From assembly GCA_903851195.1 (NCBI GenBank), contig CAINNJ010000067.1, positions 1 to 64,000 on the forward strand: a stretch of 64,000 nucleotides of DNA, written 5' to 3'. Position 1 is the stretch's first letter; every line of letters starts with the position of its first letter. The position numbers and the translations under genes are program-made. Positions 51,442-60,514 of the stretch are shown one piece after another. Source of the stretch: an uncultured Acidobacteriia bacterium (GTDB lineage Bacteria > Acidobacteriota > Terriglobia > Bryobacterales > Bryobacteraceae). A model generated the notes under the pieces. The model was not told where the DNA came from, did not search any database, and saw nothing but the letters and a program-made list of their open reading frames with translations.

Positions 51442-52356
51442 ATGGCGCTGACTGAGCTTCACCTGCATCTGGAGGGAACGGTGGATCGCGAAACCGTCAT
51501 GCTCCTCGATCCGTGCGTAACCCGCGAGGAGGTGGACCGCGTCTGGGCGTTCGGGGATTTTCCGGGTTTCCTGAACTGTTTCAAGTTTATCGCGCAACGG
51601 CTGCGCGGTCCGGCGGACTACGCCTTTATCACGCGGCGCATGATCGAATCGCTGGCCGCGCAGGGCGTGGAGTATGCGGAGGTGACGCTGGCTGCCGGAG
51701 TCATTCTGTGGCGCGGTTTTGCGTTCGACCAGATCTGGAGGGCGATCCGGCAGGCCCAAAGAGAGGCCGAGGGCGAATTCCCGGTGCGGATCTGGTGGAA
51801 TCTGGATGCGATCCGGCAGTTCGGCCCGGATCACGTGATGGAGGTGGCGCGGCTCGCCTCGAATTACGTGGGTGACGGCGCGATCTCATTCGGCATCGGG
51901 GGCGACGAGGTGGGCGGACCGGCGCTACTGTGTCGCGAAGCCTATCGATACGCGAAGGATTCCGGGCTGCGTCTGACCGCGCACGCGGGAGAAACGGACG
52001 GGCCGGATTCGATACGGGCGGCGATCGACATCGGCGCGGAACGGATTGGCCATGGCATTCGCGCCGCGGAAGATCCGGACCTGATGCGGCTGTTGCGGGA
52101 CAGGCAGATTCCTCTGGAGGTCTGTATTACGAGCAACGTGCGGACGGGCGCGGTGGCCAGTCTGGCGAATCATCCGGTGCGACAACTCTTCGACGCCGGC
52201 GTTCCGATCACGCTGAACACTGACGATCCCGGAGTTTTTGAAACCGATCTGACACGGGAATTCGCGATCGCGCGTCGCGAGTTCGGATTTTCCGAAGAAG
52301 AACTGCTCGCGATTCAGAAACAGGCGGACCGCAGCCGGTTCAGGCAGCCATCCTGA
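51442..52356 (+). CDS. Adenosine deaminase-family enzyme
   Basis: A 304-residue TIM-barrel deaminase. Zinc ligands and catalytic residues are visible: HLHLEGT at residues 6-12, HAGET with catalytic Glu, HGIRAAEDPDLM, SNVRTGAV and LNTDDPGVF. It hydrolytically deaminates adenosine or a related nucleoside or base; aminodeoxyfutalosine deaminase is a close alternative that I cannot exclude. The ATG at 51442 begins right at the conserved strand. The 3' end overlaps the convergent zinc-ribbon gene by 17 bp. Confidence 0.85.
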   Translation: MALTELHLHLEGTVDRETVMLLDPCVTREEVDRVWAFGDFPGFLNCFKFIAQRLRGPADYAFITRRMIESLAAQGVEYAEVTLAAGVILWRGFAFDQIWRAIRQAQREAEGEFPVRIWWNLDAIRQFGPDHVMEVARLASNYVGDGAISFGIGGDEVGGPALLCREAYRYAKDSGLRLTAHAGETDGPDSIRAAIDIGAERIGHGIRAAEDPDLMRLLRDRQIPLEVCITSNVRTGAVASLANHPVRQLFDAGVPITLNTDDPGVFETDLTREFAIARREFGFSEEELLAIQKQADRSRFRQPS

Positions 52357-52510
52357 TATTGCGGAGCCGGAAGGTCCGGTTCCCGCACTTCGCGCAGCAC
52401 CAGGGCAGGGCCACAAACCCGAGAATCCGCTCCCAAAGGCTTCTCCGCCGGGAACGGAGCATGGTTGTCGAGCCACAGGCGTGGCAGAAACTTCTGAAAA
52501 CCCTCAGCAT
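52340..52510 (-). CDS. 56-residue zinc-ribbon microprotein
   Basis: A very short protein with two CxxC knuckles: CHACGST near the N terminus and CAKCGNR near the C terminus. Between them lies a basic-amphipathic stretch (RSRRRSLWERILGFVALP). The pattern matches a small zinc-ribbon type that I recall as frequent in Solibacter-like genomes; its function is unknown. The ATG at 52510 gives a protein starting directly with the domain. Its 3' end overlaps the convergent deaminase gene by 17 bp. Confidence 0.65.
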   Translation of the reverse strand: MLRVFRSFCHACGSTTMLRSRRRSLWERILGFVALPWCCAKCGNRTFRLRNIRMAA

Positions 52511-52589
52511 AAAGGGTGAATTATCGTTCCCTTCGGGCGAATAATCCGCCTCTCTGAGTATATAATATGTAGGATTTTTTACAACAATT

Positions 52590-54476
52590 TTACATATTGC
52601 GATTCTGAAGATCGATGCCATTTGCCACGATCTGCACCAAATCCAGCAATTTCGGGGGAGTATCGGAAACCGTCTTTAAAGCGTCGCGGAACATGGAGGC
52701 GCAGAACGGACAACCCGCGGCAATGGTATCCGCGCCCGTGGCGACCAGTTCCTCGGCCCGCGCGATCTGAATCCGCTTGCCCTTCTCTTCGCCCAGAAAC
52801 ATCTGGCCGCCGCCGGCTCCGCAACAGAAGGACTTCTCGCGATTACGCGGCGCTTCCAGCAGGTCCACGGCGCGCGTCAGGACTTCGCGCGGTTCGTCAT
52901 AAACGCCGCGGTAACGGCCCAGGTAGCAGGGGTCGTGGTAGACCACTTTCTCTTTCTGATCGTCGGTCAGCATGGGCAGCCGCATTTTGTGCCGCGCCAG
53001 AAGTTCGGAGTGGTGTTCGATTTCGACCGTTCGGCCGGCTTCCTGCCAGTCCGTACTCATGGTGCGGACGCAATGGGGACAAATGCTGAGAAATTTAATG
53101 GCCTGACCGTTTGTCTGGCTGCCGGTCTGGACTGTCGAGATATTGTCGAGGTTTTCTTCCGCGAGCGTGGTGAAGAGCAGATCGTTGCCGAGCCGCCGGG
53201 CGGGATCGCCATTGCATTTTTCTTTTCGCAGCACGCCGAAGGTAATGTCGAGGTAGCGCAGCACCTTGACCAGAGCCAGGATGGTCTCCCGGCCGGCCGG
53301 GTCGTAAGCGCCCATGCAGCCCAGCCACAGGCAGTATTCCTGGGTCCCGTCATAATACGGAAGACCGCTTCGCTCGATGAACTTCTGGCGTTCACTCCCT
53401 GCCATGCCAAGTGAGTTACCCTTGCGCTCCATGGAGAGGAACAGTTTGGTGCCGTACGAATTCTCCCAGGCTCCGGTATTGACGGCGCCGCGGCGCAGCC
53501 CGATGATCAGCGGGAGGTGCTGGATCCCCACGGGACACTGGAATTCGCAACCGCCGCAGGTGGTGCACTGAAAGACCGCTTCTTCGGAGATGTGCGGCCC
53601 GAGGAGCGTGGCTTCCGAAGCGGGCCCGTCCGTGTTCAGATAGTTGCGCAGGCCGAGAATCAACTGTTTCGGATTCAGTTCCTTGCCGGTGTTATACGCG
53701 GGGCAGTGCTGCGAACACCGGCCGCACTCGACGCAGGAGAATGCCTGCAGCGCGTCGATTTGAGTCACGTCTTTGCCCGTGACCAGCCCGAAGTCCTCAT
53801 CTCCGGAGAGCTTCGGGATGTCGCTGAAACCCTCGCGTTTGAGAACAATGGTGGCCGGACTCAGCACCAGGTGGAGGTGTTTGGTGTGGGGAATGAGAGG
53901 CAGAAAGACCAGCAGGGCCAGCGTGTGCAGCCACCAGATGAGATGCCCCGCCAGAGTGGTTTCCGGCAGTGCCATGCCGGCCAGATAGGTCAGCATGAGT
54001 GTCAGGATCAGGCCCGCGATAATGCCCGATTCCGGCGCGACTTTGCCCAGCCAGATGGGGCGGAGGACGAAACGCCGAAAGGCGAGGAAGGTGATGGATC
54101 CGGCCACCATGACGGCGAACAGCGCCACCAGGCCGAAATAGAGGCGTCCGGGCAGGCTTTCGCGCGAGAGAAGCGGAAATCCGAATCCGGTTGCGATATG
54201 GTTGACCGTGATGAGACCGAAGGCCAGAAAACCCCAGAAAACGAACGCGTGGGCCGCTCCCGCGACAGGCCGCTGCACGATGACTTTGCCCTGAAACAGA
54301 ACTTCCCAGACGAAATCCCGCAGGCGCGGGCTGAGATCGCCCAATCGGAATGCGGCGTCCGGCTTGGCGGCCCGGATGATCCGCAAAACGCGGCTAAACC
54401 GGATCCAGAAACCTGCCAGCGAAGCACAAATCAGAAGGGCAAGAAGAATTTTTTCAGGAAGGGAGGCAAAAGCCAT
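52590..54476 (-). CDS. Membrane-bound Fe-S/CCG-domain oxidoreductase (heterodisulfide-reductase-like)
   Basis: A 628-residue protein. The N-terminal ~230 residues hold about five transmembrane helices resembling the NarI-like cytochrome b domain. Two [4Fe-4S] motifs follow: CVECGRCSQHCP and CTTCGGCEFQCP. The C-terminal half has two CCG domains (PHCVRTMSTDW, HDPCYLGRYRG, CCGAGGGQMFLG, GCPFCASMF). Such fusions accept electrons from flavoprotein dehydrogenases (for example electron-transfer flavoprotein, acyl-CoA or glycolate oxidation) and pass them to quinone. It stands alone here; no etfAB is adjacent. Confidence 0.88.
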   Translation of the reverse strand: MAFASLPEKILLALLICASLAGFWIRFSRVLRIIRAAKPDAAFRLGDLSPRLRDFVWEVLFQGKVIVQRPVAGAAHAFVFWGFLAFGLITVNHIATGFGFPLLSRESLPGRLYFGLVALFAVMVAGSITFLAFRRFVLRPIWLGKVAPESGIIAGLILTLMLTYLAGMALPETTLAGHLIWWLHTLALLVFLPLIPHTKHLHLVLSPATIVLKREGFSDIPKLSGDEDFGLVTGKDVTQIDALQAFSCVECGRCSQHCPAYNTGKELNPKQLILGLRNYLNTDGPASEATLLGPHISEEAVFQCTTCGGCEFQCPVGIQHLPLIIGLRRGAVNTGAWENSYGTKLFLSMERKGNSLGMAGSERQKFIERSGLPYYDGTQEYCLWLGCMGAYDPAGRETILALVKVLRYLDITFGVLRKEKCNGDPARRLGNDLLFTTLAEENLDNISTVQTGSQTNGQAIKFLSICPHCVRTMSTDWQEAGRTVEIEHHSELLARHKMRLPMLTDDQKEKVVYHDPCYLGRYRGVYDEPREVLTRAVDLLEAPRNREKSFCCGAGGGQMFLGEEKGKRIQIARAEELVATGADTIAAGCPFCASMFRDALKTVSDTPPKLLDLVQIVANGIDLQNRNM

Positions 54477-54519
54477 GGGCTCTTATGTGAATCTAGCATC
54501 TGAACGCCGACAAACGGCG

Positions 54520-54552
54520 AAAGGGGCGGCTTCGGTGGAAGCCGCCCCTTTT
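54520..54552 (-). terminator. Rho-independent terminator of TonB receptor 3
   Basis: A perfect 14-bp stem (AAAGGGGCGGCTTC / GAAGCCGCCCCTTT) with a GGTG loop, 19 bp downstream of the receptor stop. A- and T-tracts at both ends suggest function in both directions. Confidence 0.85.
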
Positions 54553-54571
54553 CTTCCGACTGTGGAGTTCC

Positions 54572-57500
54572 TCAGAACGTCATGCGAGCGCCGAGTTGCA
54601 GCGAACGGCCGCCGCCCGCGCCGGTGACAACTCCGAAGGTGTTCTTGGTCGGATCCGCGTTGTAGTTATTTACGCCCGTGTTCGGATTGCTGAACTGGGG
54701 CGTGTTGGTCAGACTGAACGCTTCCCCGCGAATTTCCAGCTTGTAACGTTCCCGGATGGAAATTACTTTGAACAGGGACGCATCGAGGTTGTAGAAGCCC
54801 GGCCCGTCGAAGATATTGCGGCCGCTGTTGCCGAAAACGCCCGGCGCAGTCGGCTGCGTGAACGAGGTCGGATCGAACCAGGGGCTGCCGATGTTGATGC
54901 CGTGCAGGATCGACACGGGTTTGACCTGGTCGGCGGTCTGGTTGTTGCCGGGGGTGTTGAGTGCGGTGCCGCTGGCGGAGATGGTGAGCGGGGTGCCGGT
55001 CATCAGCGTGAGAATGCCGTTCAGCTTCCAGCCGCCGAGGACCTGCGAGAGCGGACCGGACGAAAGGAACTTCTTCCCCTTGCCGATGGGCAGATCGTAG
55101 ACATAGCTCTGGACGAAGGTGTGGGTGCGGTCGTAATCGTTCCGGGCGTAGTTGCGTCTCTGGTTGATGTACCAGTTCTGGGCGAGACCGCCATCGTCAC
55201 CGCTTTGGTAGCCCAGGCCTTTTCCGAACGTGTAAGCGGTGGTGACCGAAACGCCCGTGCCGAAACGACGGTCCACTTTGACCTGGAGGGCATGGTAGTG
55301 GGTGGAATAACCGGCGAAGTACAGGTTGGTGGATGCCGTTCTGCCAAAGTTCGCCTCCGGCAGGCCGGCGTTACCGAGGTTGGTGCCCTTGGTGGTGGCG
55401 TTCAGGTTATAGGTGATCACCGAATCCACGCCGTGGTTGCCGACATACGCCACGTCGAGAGTGAAGTGCTGCGGAAGGGCCTGCTGAATCGCCAGATTCC
55501 ACGTCTCGACGTACGGGTTCTTGAAGTGCGGATTGATCGTCAGATACGCGACGTTCGGATCCGGGTTGCTGATGATTCCGTTCGAGGGGACAGGCGCGAG
55601 AATCGGCGCCGGAAACCCGTTCTGGAAACTGGCGATCTGCCCGTTGGGAAGCAGCGCCGGGCCATAGCTCGCGACGGCCGGATTATAGACGTTGTTCTGA
55701 CGGACGGGGTAGTTGTAGGCGTAGTTATTGTCCGGGAACGGCGTGTAGCTGATGCCGAAGCCCGCGCGGATCACGGTCTTATCGCGCAGACGATAGGCGG
55801 CACCCAGGCGCGGCGCAAAGTACTTGTACCGGGTGTCGAGACCGAGATTCATCGGAATGTTGCCGATTCCCGCCAGATCCAGCTGGTTATTGACCGGATC
55901 GTAGTTCGAGAAGCCGCCGGCGAAATGCGGGGTGGCCGGCGGATAGAACTCCCAGCGCAGTCCGATGTCGAGCGTGAGCTTCTGCGAAACCTGCCACTTG
56001 TCATTCACGAAAGCGAAGAACTGCCAGGCGCGGTAGGCCGGGAAGTACCCGCCCAGATCGCGTCCGACCGAGGCAGGCACGTCCAGCAGGAAGCTGGCGA
56101 AATTGTTGTTATAACTGGTGGTGGACGAGCCGCCCGAGGCCGTTTTCAGCGCCGTCTGACCGGAACCGAAGGTGTACTGGCCACGCGGATTGATCGTCTG
56201 CAGCTGCAGCAGATCGTCCCGGACCCGCCGCAGATCGGCGCCGAACTTAATGGTGTGGTTGCCGAGGATTTTGGTCCACGAGTTGACGATGTCGATATTG
56301 GCTTCCGCGCGCTTCCACGGCACACTGGCCGAATAGCCGACCAGCGGATTCGAGTAAAAGCTGCCGATGTTGATGCTGACGATGCCGCTCGAGTAGGCAT
56401 CCAGATTGACGCCCGGAATACCGAGGGCGTCGGACGCCTTCGTACCGAAGTCGGTCTGGAAGGCATCGTTGTGGTAATGGGCCACGCCGACGCGCAGTTC
56501 AGAGAACAACGTGGAGGAGAAAACACGGGTGTAGTTCAGGCCGGCCGAATACGTCTTCTGGATGCCGTTACCCGCGAAGGCGCCGGCGCCCGCGCCACCC
56601 GCGGCGCCGAAGGCGGGAGCCTGGAAGATCACGGGACGCTGATAGCTGAAGCGCCCGGAAAGACGATCTTTGTCAGTGATCACCCAGTCCATCTTGACGT
56701 CGAACTGATCGGTGTCTTTGTGATAAGGCAGCGCGTCGAACCAGTTGTTCGTGCCCGAACTGCTGGCGACGTTCGGACCGGGAACCAGAGCCAGGATCTT
56801 CGCCGAAATCGGGTTGATCCGGCTGGCGGGAATCACATTGTTGGCAAACGCCGTGCGACCGGACCCGTCCGGATTGCCGCTGGTGGGATCGTAAATGGCC
56901 GTATTGCTGCCGCTCAGGTCGCCCGCCTTCTGCGGATTCGTCGGGACGGTCAGCAGATTGGCGCTCGCCTGGTGATCCGTGGTGCGCAGGTAGTCGCCGA
57001 AATAGAAGAGCTTATTCTTTCGGATCGGACCGCCGGCATTGCCGCCGAAGTAGTTGTAGGCGCGATGGCCCACGCTGGTATCGAAGAAGTTGCGGGCGTT
57101 GAAAGCGCTGTTCTGGGTGAACTCGTAAAGTCCGCCGTGAATGCTGTTCGAGCCGGATTTCAGGATTACGTTCGTCACGGCGCCCGACGCGCGGCCGAGT
57201 TCCGCGTCGAAATTCGACGTAGAGACGTCCACGGTTTGAATCGCCTCGATCGGCGGCACCAGAACCTGCAGCAGGCCGGTCCGTTCGTTGTCGTCAATGC
57301 CCTCAATCTGGTAATTGTTGCCCATGCGCATCTGACCGTTCACTTCGGTCTGCAACGAGCTCGATGCATTGAAGAACTGAGAGTGCTGGAAGGTGGCGCG
57401 GGTCGTGCCGGGGACCAGATTCAGAAGATTCTGAAAATTCCGGTTCGTGCCGACCGGCAGATTTTCGGTCTGCACCGTGTCGATTTTACGTCCGATGTCC

Positions 57501-57895
57501 GCCCTGTCCGTTTGTAAAGGCGGCGGCGCATCGGTGACTTCGATCGACTCACTGATGTTGCCGGGCTGCAGTTGCATATCGACGCGCGTGCTGGTGTTCA
57601 CCGCCACGTCGATGCTGGGGCGTATTTCGCGCTTGAATCCGGCGGCTTCCGCCGTTACCGAGTAAATGCCCGGCGTGGTATCGGGAAACGTAAAGTTTCC
57701 GCTTTCATTCGTTTGCGCGGTACGCAAACGATTGGTGGAGGCTTCCGTGATCGTGACCTTCGCATTCGCGATTGTCGCGCCGGAGGAATCGGCAACAGTG
57801 CCCAGAATTGTTGCGTTGACCGCCTGGCCGTAGACGGAGACAGTGGCAGCCAGGCTGAGCGCACACAAGGCGCAGTACAAGCGTAAGTATTTCAT
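54572..57895 (-). CDS. Oar-like TonB-dependent receptor 3
   Basis: A 1107-residue receptor with a signal peptide (LYCALCALSLAATVSVYGQ), a carboxypeptidase-regulatory-like domain (ILGTVADSSGATIANAKVTI), a plug with VNGQMRMGNNYQIEGIDDNE, and a barrel ending LQLGARMTF. Same architecture as receptors 1 and 2. ATG at 57895 was selected because the signal peptide starts there. An upstream promoter (57927-57954) and a downstream terminator show a monocistronic unit. The ligand is unknown. Confidence 0.88.
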   Translation of the reverse strand: MKYLRLYCALCALSLAATVSVYGQAVNATILGTVADSSGATIANAKVTITEASTNRLRTAQTNESGNFTFPDTTPGIYSVTAEAAGFKREIRPSIDVAVNTSTRVDMQLQPGNISESIEVTDAPPPLQTDRADIGRKIDTVQTENLPVGTNRNFQNLLNLVPGTTRATFQHSQFFNASSSLQTEVNGQMRMGNNYQIEGIDDNERTGLLQVLVPPIEAIQTVDVSTSNFDAELGRASGAVTNVILKSGSNSIHGGLYEFTQNSAFNARNFFDTSVGHRAYNYFGGNAGGPIRKNKLFYFGDYLRTTDHQASANLLTVPTNPQKAGDLSGSNTAIYDPTSGNPDGSGRTAFANNVIPASRINPISAKILALVPGPNVASSSGTNNWFDALPYHKDTDQFDVKMDWVITDKDRLSGRFSYQRPVIFQAPAFGAAGGAGAGAFAGNGIQKTYSAGLNYTRVFSSTLFSELRVGVAHYHNDAFQTDFGTKASDALGIPGVNLDAYSSGIVSINIGSFYSNPLVGYSASVPWKRAEANIDIVNSWTKILGNHTIKFGADLRRVRDDLLQLQTINPRGQYTFGSGQTALKTASGGSSTTSYNNNFASFLLDVPASVGRDLGGYFPAYRAWQFFAFVNDKWQVSQKLTLDIGLRWEFYPPATPHFAGGFSNYDPVNNQLDLAGIGNIPMNLGLDTRYKYFAPRLGAAYRLRDKTVIRAGFGISYTPFPDNNYAYNYPVRQNNVYNPAVASYGPALLPNGQIASFQNGFPAPILAPVPSNGIISNPDPNVAYLTINPHFKNPYVETWNLAIQQALPQHFTLDVAYVGNHGVDSVITYNLNATTKGTNLGNAGLPEANFGRTASTNLYFAGYSTHYHALQVKVDRRFGTGVSVTTAYTFGKGLGYQSGDDGGLAQNWYINQRRNYARNDYDRTHTFVQSYVYDLPIGKGKKFLSSGPLSQVLGGWKLNGILTLMTGTPLTISASGTALNTPGNNQTADQVKPVSILHGINIGSPWFDPTSFTQPTAPGVFGNSGRNIFDGPGFYNLDASLFKVISIRERYKLEIRGEAFSLTNTPQFSNPNTGVNNYNADPTKNTFGVVTGAGGGRSLQLGARMTF

Positions 57896-57926
57896 CTGTG
57901 TAAAGAAACCACCCCTTGTCGCCCAA

Positions 57927-57954
57927 GTTATAACCACTCCCCCGGTAAAGTCAA
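57927..57954 (-). promoter_or_regulatory. Sigma-70-type promoter of TonB receptor 3
   Basis: On the minus strand TTGACT (57949-57954) and TATAAC (57927-57932) are separated by 16 bp, both five of six to consensus. The predicted start lies about 25 bases before the ATG. Confidence 0.6.
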
Positions 57955-57974
57955 GGCCGGTATAAGAAGCGCTA

Positions 57975-60443
57975 CTAGCCAGGCCCTCCCGCAGTGGCTT
58001 CCGAAGCCACCGACTTCACCACGGCATTGGCCAGGCGCAGACCGGCGCGTCGCCTTTTTGATTCTTTCTTGGCGTCGTACATCAACTGGTCGGCCAGTTC
58101 CAGCAGACGCTCCGCGTCCCTGCCATCCCGGGGGTACATGGCTACCCCGGCGCTGATACTGATGAGCTTTTCGCCACAGACCCGCATGCCTGCCTCGGGA
58201 CCGAGGTCGTGGATGCGCAGCATAATACCGGAAATGCTTTCGGGATTCGCATCCGGCAGCACGAGGACGAACTCATCGCCCCCCATCCGGGCAACATGAT
58301 CCGAACTGCGGCAGCACTCGAGCAGGCCCCGGGAGATTTCCTGCAGAACGCGGTTACCCGCCAGGTGTCCGTGCACATCGTTGGCCTGTTTGAACCCGTC
58401 GAGATCGAGCAGGATCACGGCGAGCGTGCTTTCCCGCCGCGCTGCGTCGCGGATAGCCTCCTCCAGCAAACGGAACGCCGAGCCCGCGTTCAGCAGGCCC
58501 GTCAGTTCGTCCTTTTCCGCCGCGTGTTTGGCGCGACGGAACCGCAGGGAGTTTTCGATCGCCAGTCCCGCTTTGGAACGGATCGCCAACAACATGCGCA
58601 AATGGTCCTGGTTGAACGCGTCCGGCTTCAGCCGGTAGAGGCTCACCACCGCGACGACGTTGTCCTGCCCGTTCAGCGGCACGGAAATCGCGGACCGCAA
58701 CGAGGTAATTTTCTGCGGATCGTTGAGATAACCGGGCTCGACAGCGGGATTGCCGTTCAGAATCGGCAAATCGTTCTCGGCCACCCACCCGGACAGACCC
58801 TGTCCGACGGGAATCTCCAGCGCCGAAAACAGGCGGAAGCTCTCGCCCTTAACGAACTGCGGGATCAGTTTGTCGTTCTGGCGGATGAAAATGACGATGG
58901 CGTCGTGGGGGACCATATTCCCCAGGCGTACCGCCAGCAGGGCGAGGGTTTCGTCGAGGCCGAGCGAGTTGCCCAGATCGTTGGTGATCTCGACCAGGAG
59001 TTGCACCTCGCGCCGGGCATTGGCGATGGCAAGAGTGAAGTTCCCGGCGGGTACCGGAGGGACAGGCTGCCCGTCACGTGCCAGACCGGCCGCGGGAGTG
59101 GCGCAACGCTCCGCTCTTACCCCACCGGGGAGTCGCTTGCCGCCGCCATCACCGGAATCCAGCTTGGCTTTCCACTCCAGTTCCTGATGCCGGCGCCCGA
59201 GGATCGCCACAATGCGGGGGTCGAAGCTCTTCCCGGCTTCTGAAGCGACAAACTCCATCGCTTTTTCGAGGGGCATTGCGGGGCGATACTGCCTGTCCGA
59301 AGCCAGTGCGTCCAGACAGTCCACGGCGGAGAGAATCCTCGCCCCGATCGGAATCGCTTCACCCGCCAGCCCGTCGGGGTAGCCGGAGCCGTCGAATTTC
59401 TCATGATGAGAACGGACGATGGGCACCACCGGATAGGGGAAGCACACGCGCTCCAGAATCTCCGCGCCCACAATCGGGTGGATCTTCATCTTTTCAAATT
59501 CTTCGGGCGTCAGTTTGCCGGGCTTGGAGATGATGTATTCGGGCACCGCGAGTTTGCCGATATCGTGCAGCAGGGCCGCCGCTTCCACGGCCTTCAGTTC
59601 GGCCGGGGAAAGATTCAGTTCCCGCGCCAGTTCCACCGCGTAAACCTGGACGCGCTTCAGGTGGGCGGCTGTCGTGTCGTCCTTCGCTTCGATCGCCAGC
59701 GCCAGCGCCTCGATGGTCCGCCAGTGCAGTTCCGCCATCTGCGCGATGTGCTTTTGCTGCTCCTCGACTCTTCCCCGGTAAAGGGTATATGACCGGTAGA
59801 CCAAATAGAGCGGCGGTCCGCTCAGCAACAACCCCTGCCAGGGAACGATTCGGTTCATCAGATGGATTGCGCCCGCGATCGCTCCGCCAGCCAGATACTG
59901 CGGCGAGGTCCAGATCAGATTCTCCCGCCACACGAGAAATGCCGGACGACCGGTGGTGAGCGAGATCATACCCGCGACAATCCCCGTGTTCACAAGGAAG
60001 TAAACCAGGGATGCGGAACCCAGCGCCAGACAACGGGTAGGATCCAGAGCGACGATCTGCGGCACTTTCAACACTCCCCATGCGGCCAGAATCGGCGCCG
60101 GAACGGAAAACGCGCTGAAGAGGACCTGCTCCCGGACCGGTTTCTCCCGCAGGCGGATCAGCGTCTGCGCCAGCACGCCGCAGACACCGATACACACCAC
60201 CGAGCCCAGCTGCAGTTCGAGCAGCCCCACGACGATGAAGAGATAGTTCAGCGACAGCGTGCCAAAAACCTCAGGAAGTGTGATTTTCAGCCCGGAAGCC
60301 GCAATCGCCGTTCCCAGATAGAGCGCGAGTTTCCACAGATTCTCGTCGCGCGGATGCCAGAGGCTGAAAGCCACACCCACAATGGCAAGACCCACAACGA
60401 TCCAGAAAATCCAGTACAGGCGGGCTTGCGGCGACATCTTCAT
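57975..60443 (-). CDS. HD-GYP / GAF / GGDEF c-di-GMP turnover protein
   Basis: An 822-residue protein. About seven hydrophobic helices make up residues 1-215 (a MASE-type sensor). An HD-GYP domain follows (LLHDIGKLAVPEY and HHEKFDGSGYPDG), then a GAF domain (~residues 480-630) and a C-terminal GGDEF domain with intact ARMGGDEFVLVLP and a product-inhibition I-site RSSD five residues before it. Thus both c-di-GMP synthesis and hydrolysis motifs are intact. It would control surface behaviour in response to a membrane or GAF ligand. ATG preceded by a weak site; 79 bp from TonB receptor 3. Confidence 0.9.
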   Translation of the reverse strand: MKMSPQARLYWIFWIVVGLAIVGVAFSLWHPRDENLWKLALYLGTAIAASGLKITLPEVFGTLSLNYLFIVVGLLELQLGSVVCIGVCGVLAQTLIRLREKPVREQVLFSAFSVPAPILAAWGVLKVPQIVALDPTRCLALGSASLVYFLVNTGIVAGMISLTTGRPAFLVWRENLIWTSPQYLAGGAIAGAIHLMNRIVPWQGLLLSGPPLYLVYRSYTLYRGRVEEQQKHIAQMAELHWRTIEALALAIEAKDDTTAAHLKRVQVYAVELARELNLSPAELKAVEAAALLHDIGKLAVPEYIISKPGKLTPEEFEKMKIHPIVGAEILERVCFPYPVVPIVRSHHEKFDGSGYPDGLAGEAIPIGARILSAVDCLDALASDRQYRPAMPLEKAMEFVASEAGKSFDPRIVAILGRRHQELEWKAKLDSGDGGGKRLPGGVRAERCATPAAGLARDGQPVPPVPAGNFTLAIANARREVQLLVEITNDLGNSLGLDETLALLAVRLGNMVPHDAIVIFIRQNDKLIPQFVKGESFRLFSALEIPVGQGLSGWVAENDLPILNGNPAVEPGYLNDPQKITSLRSAISVPLNGQDNVVAVVSLYRLKPDAFNQDHLRMLLAIRSKAGLAIENSLRFRRAKHAAEKDELTGLLNAGSAFRLLEEAIRDAARRESTLAVILLDLDGFKQANDVHGHLAGNRVLQEISRGLLECCRSSDHVARMGGDEFVLVLPDANPESISGIMLRIHDLGPEAGMRVCGEKLISISAGVAMYPRDGRDAERLLELADQLMYDAKKESKRRRAGLRLANAVVKSVASEATAGGPG

Positions 60444-60514
60444 AGAACGTTGCGCTTCTCGTCTCCCCCTGCATATCGGCGGAGAGTCGCCAAAGCTTTA
60501 CGTTCGAAGGCCGC

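Noticed and set aside
54596-57517. A 973-codon open frame on the plus strand, antisense to TonB receptor 3
   Set aside because: It mirrors the receptor's codon pattern in GC-rich DNA, encodes Arg/Val/Gly-rich sequence without any domain, and has no start-site signals.
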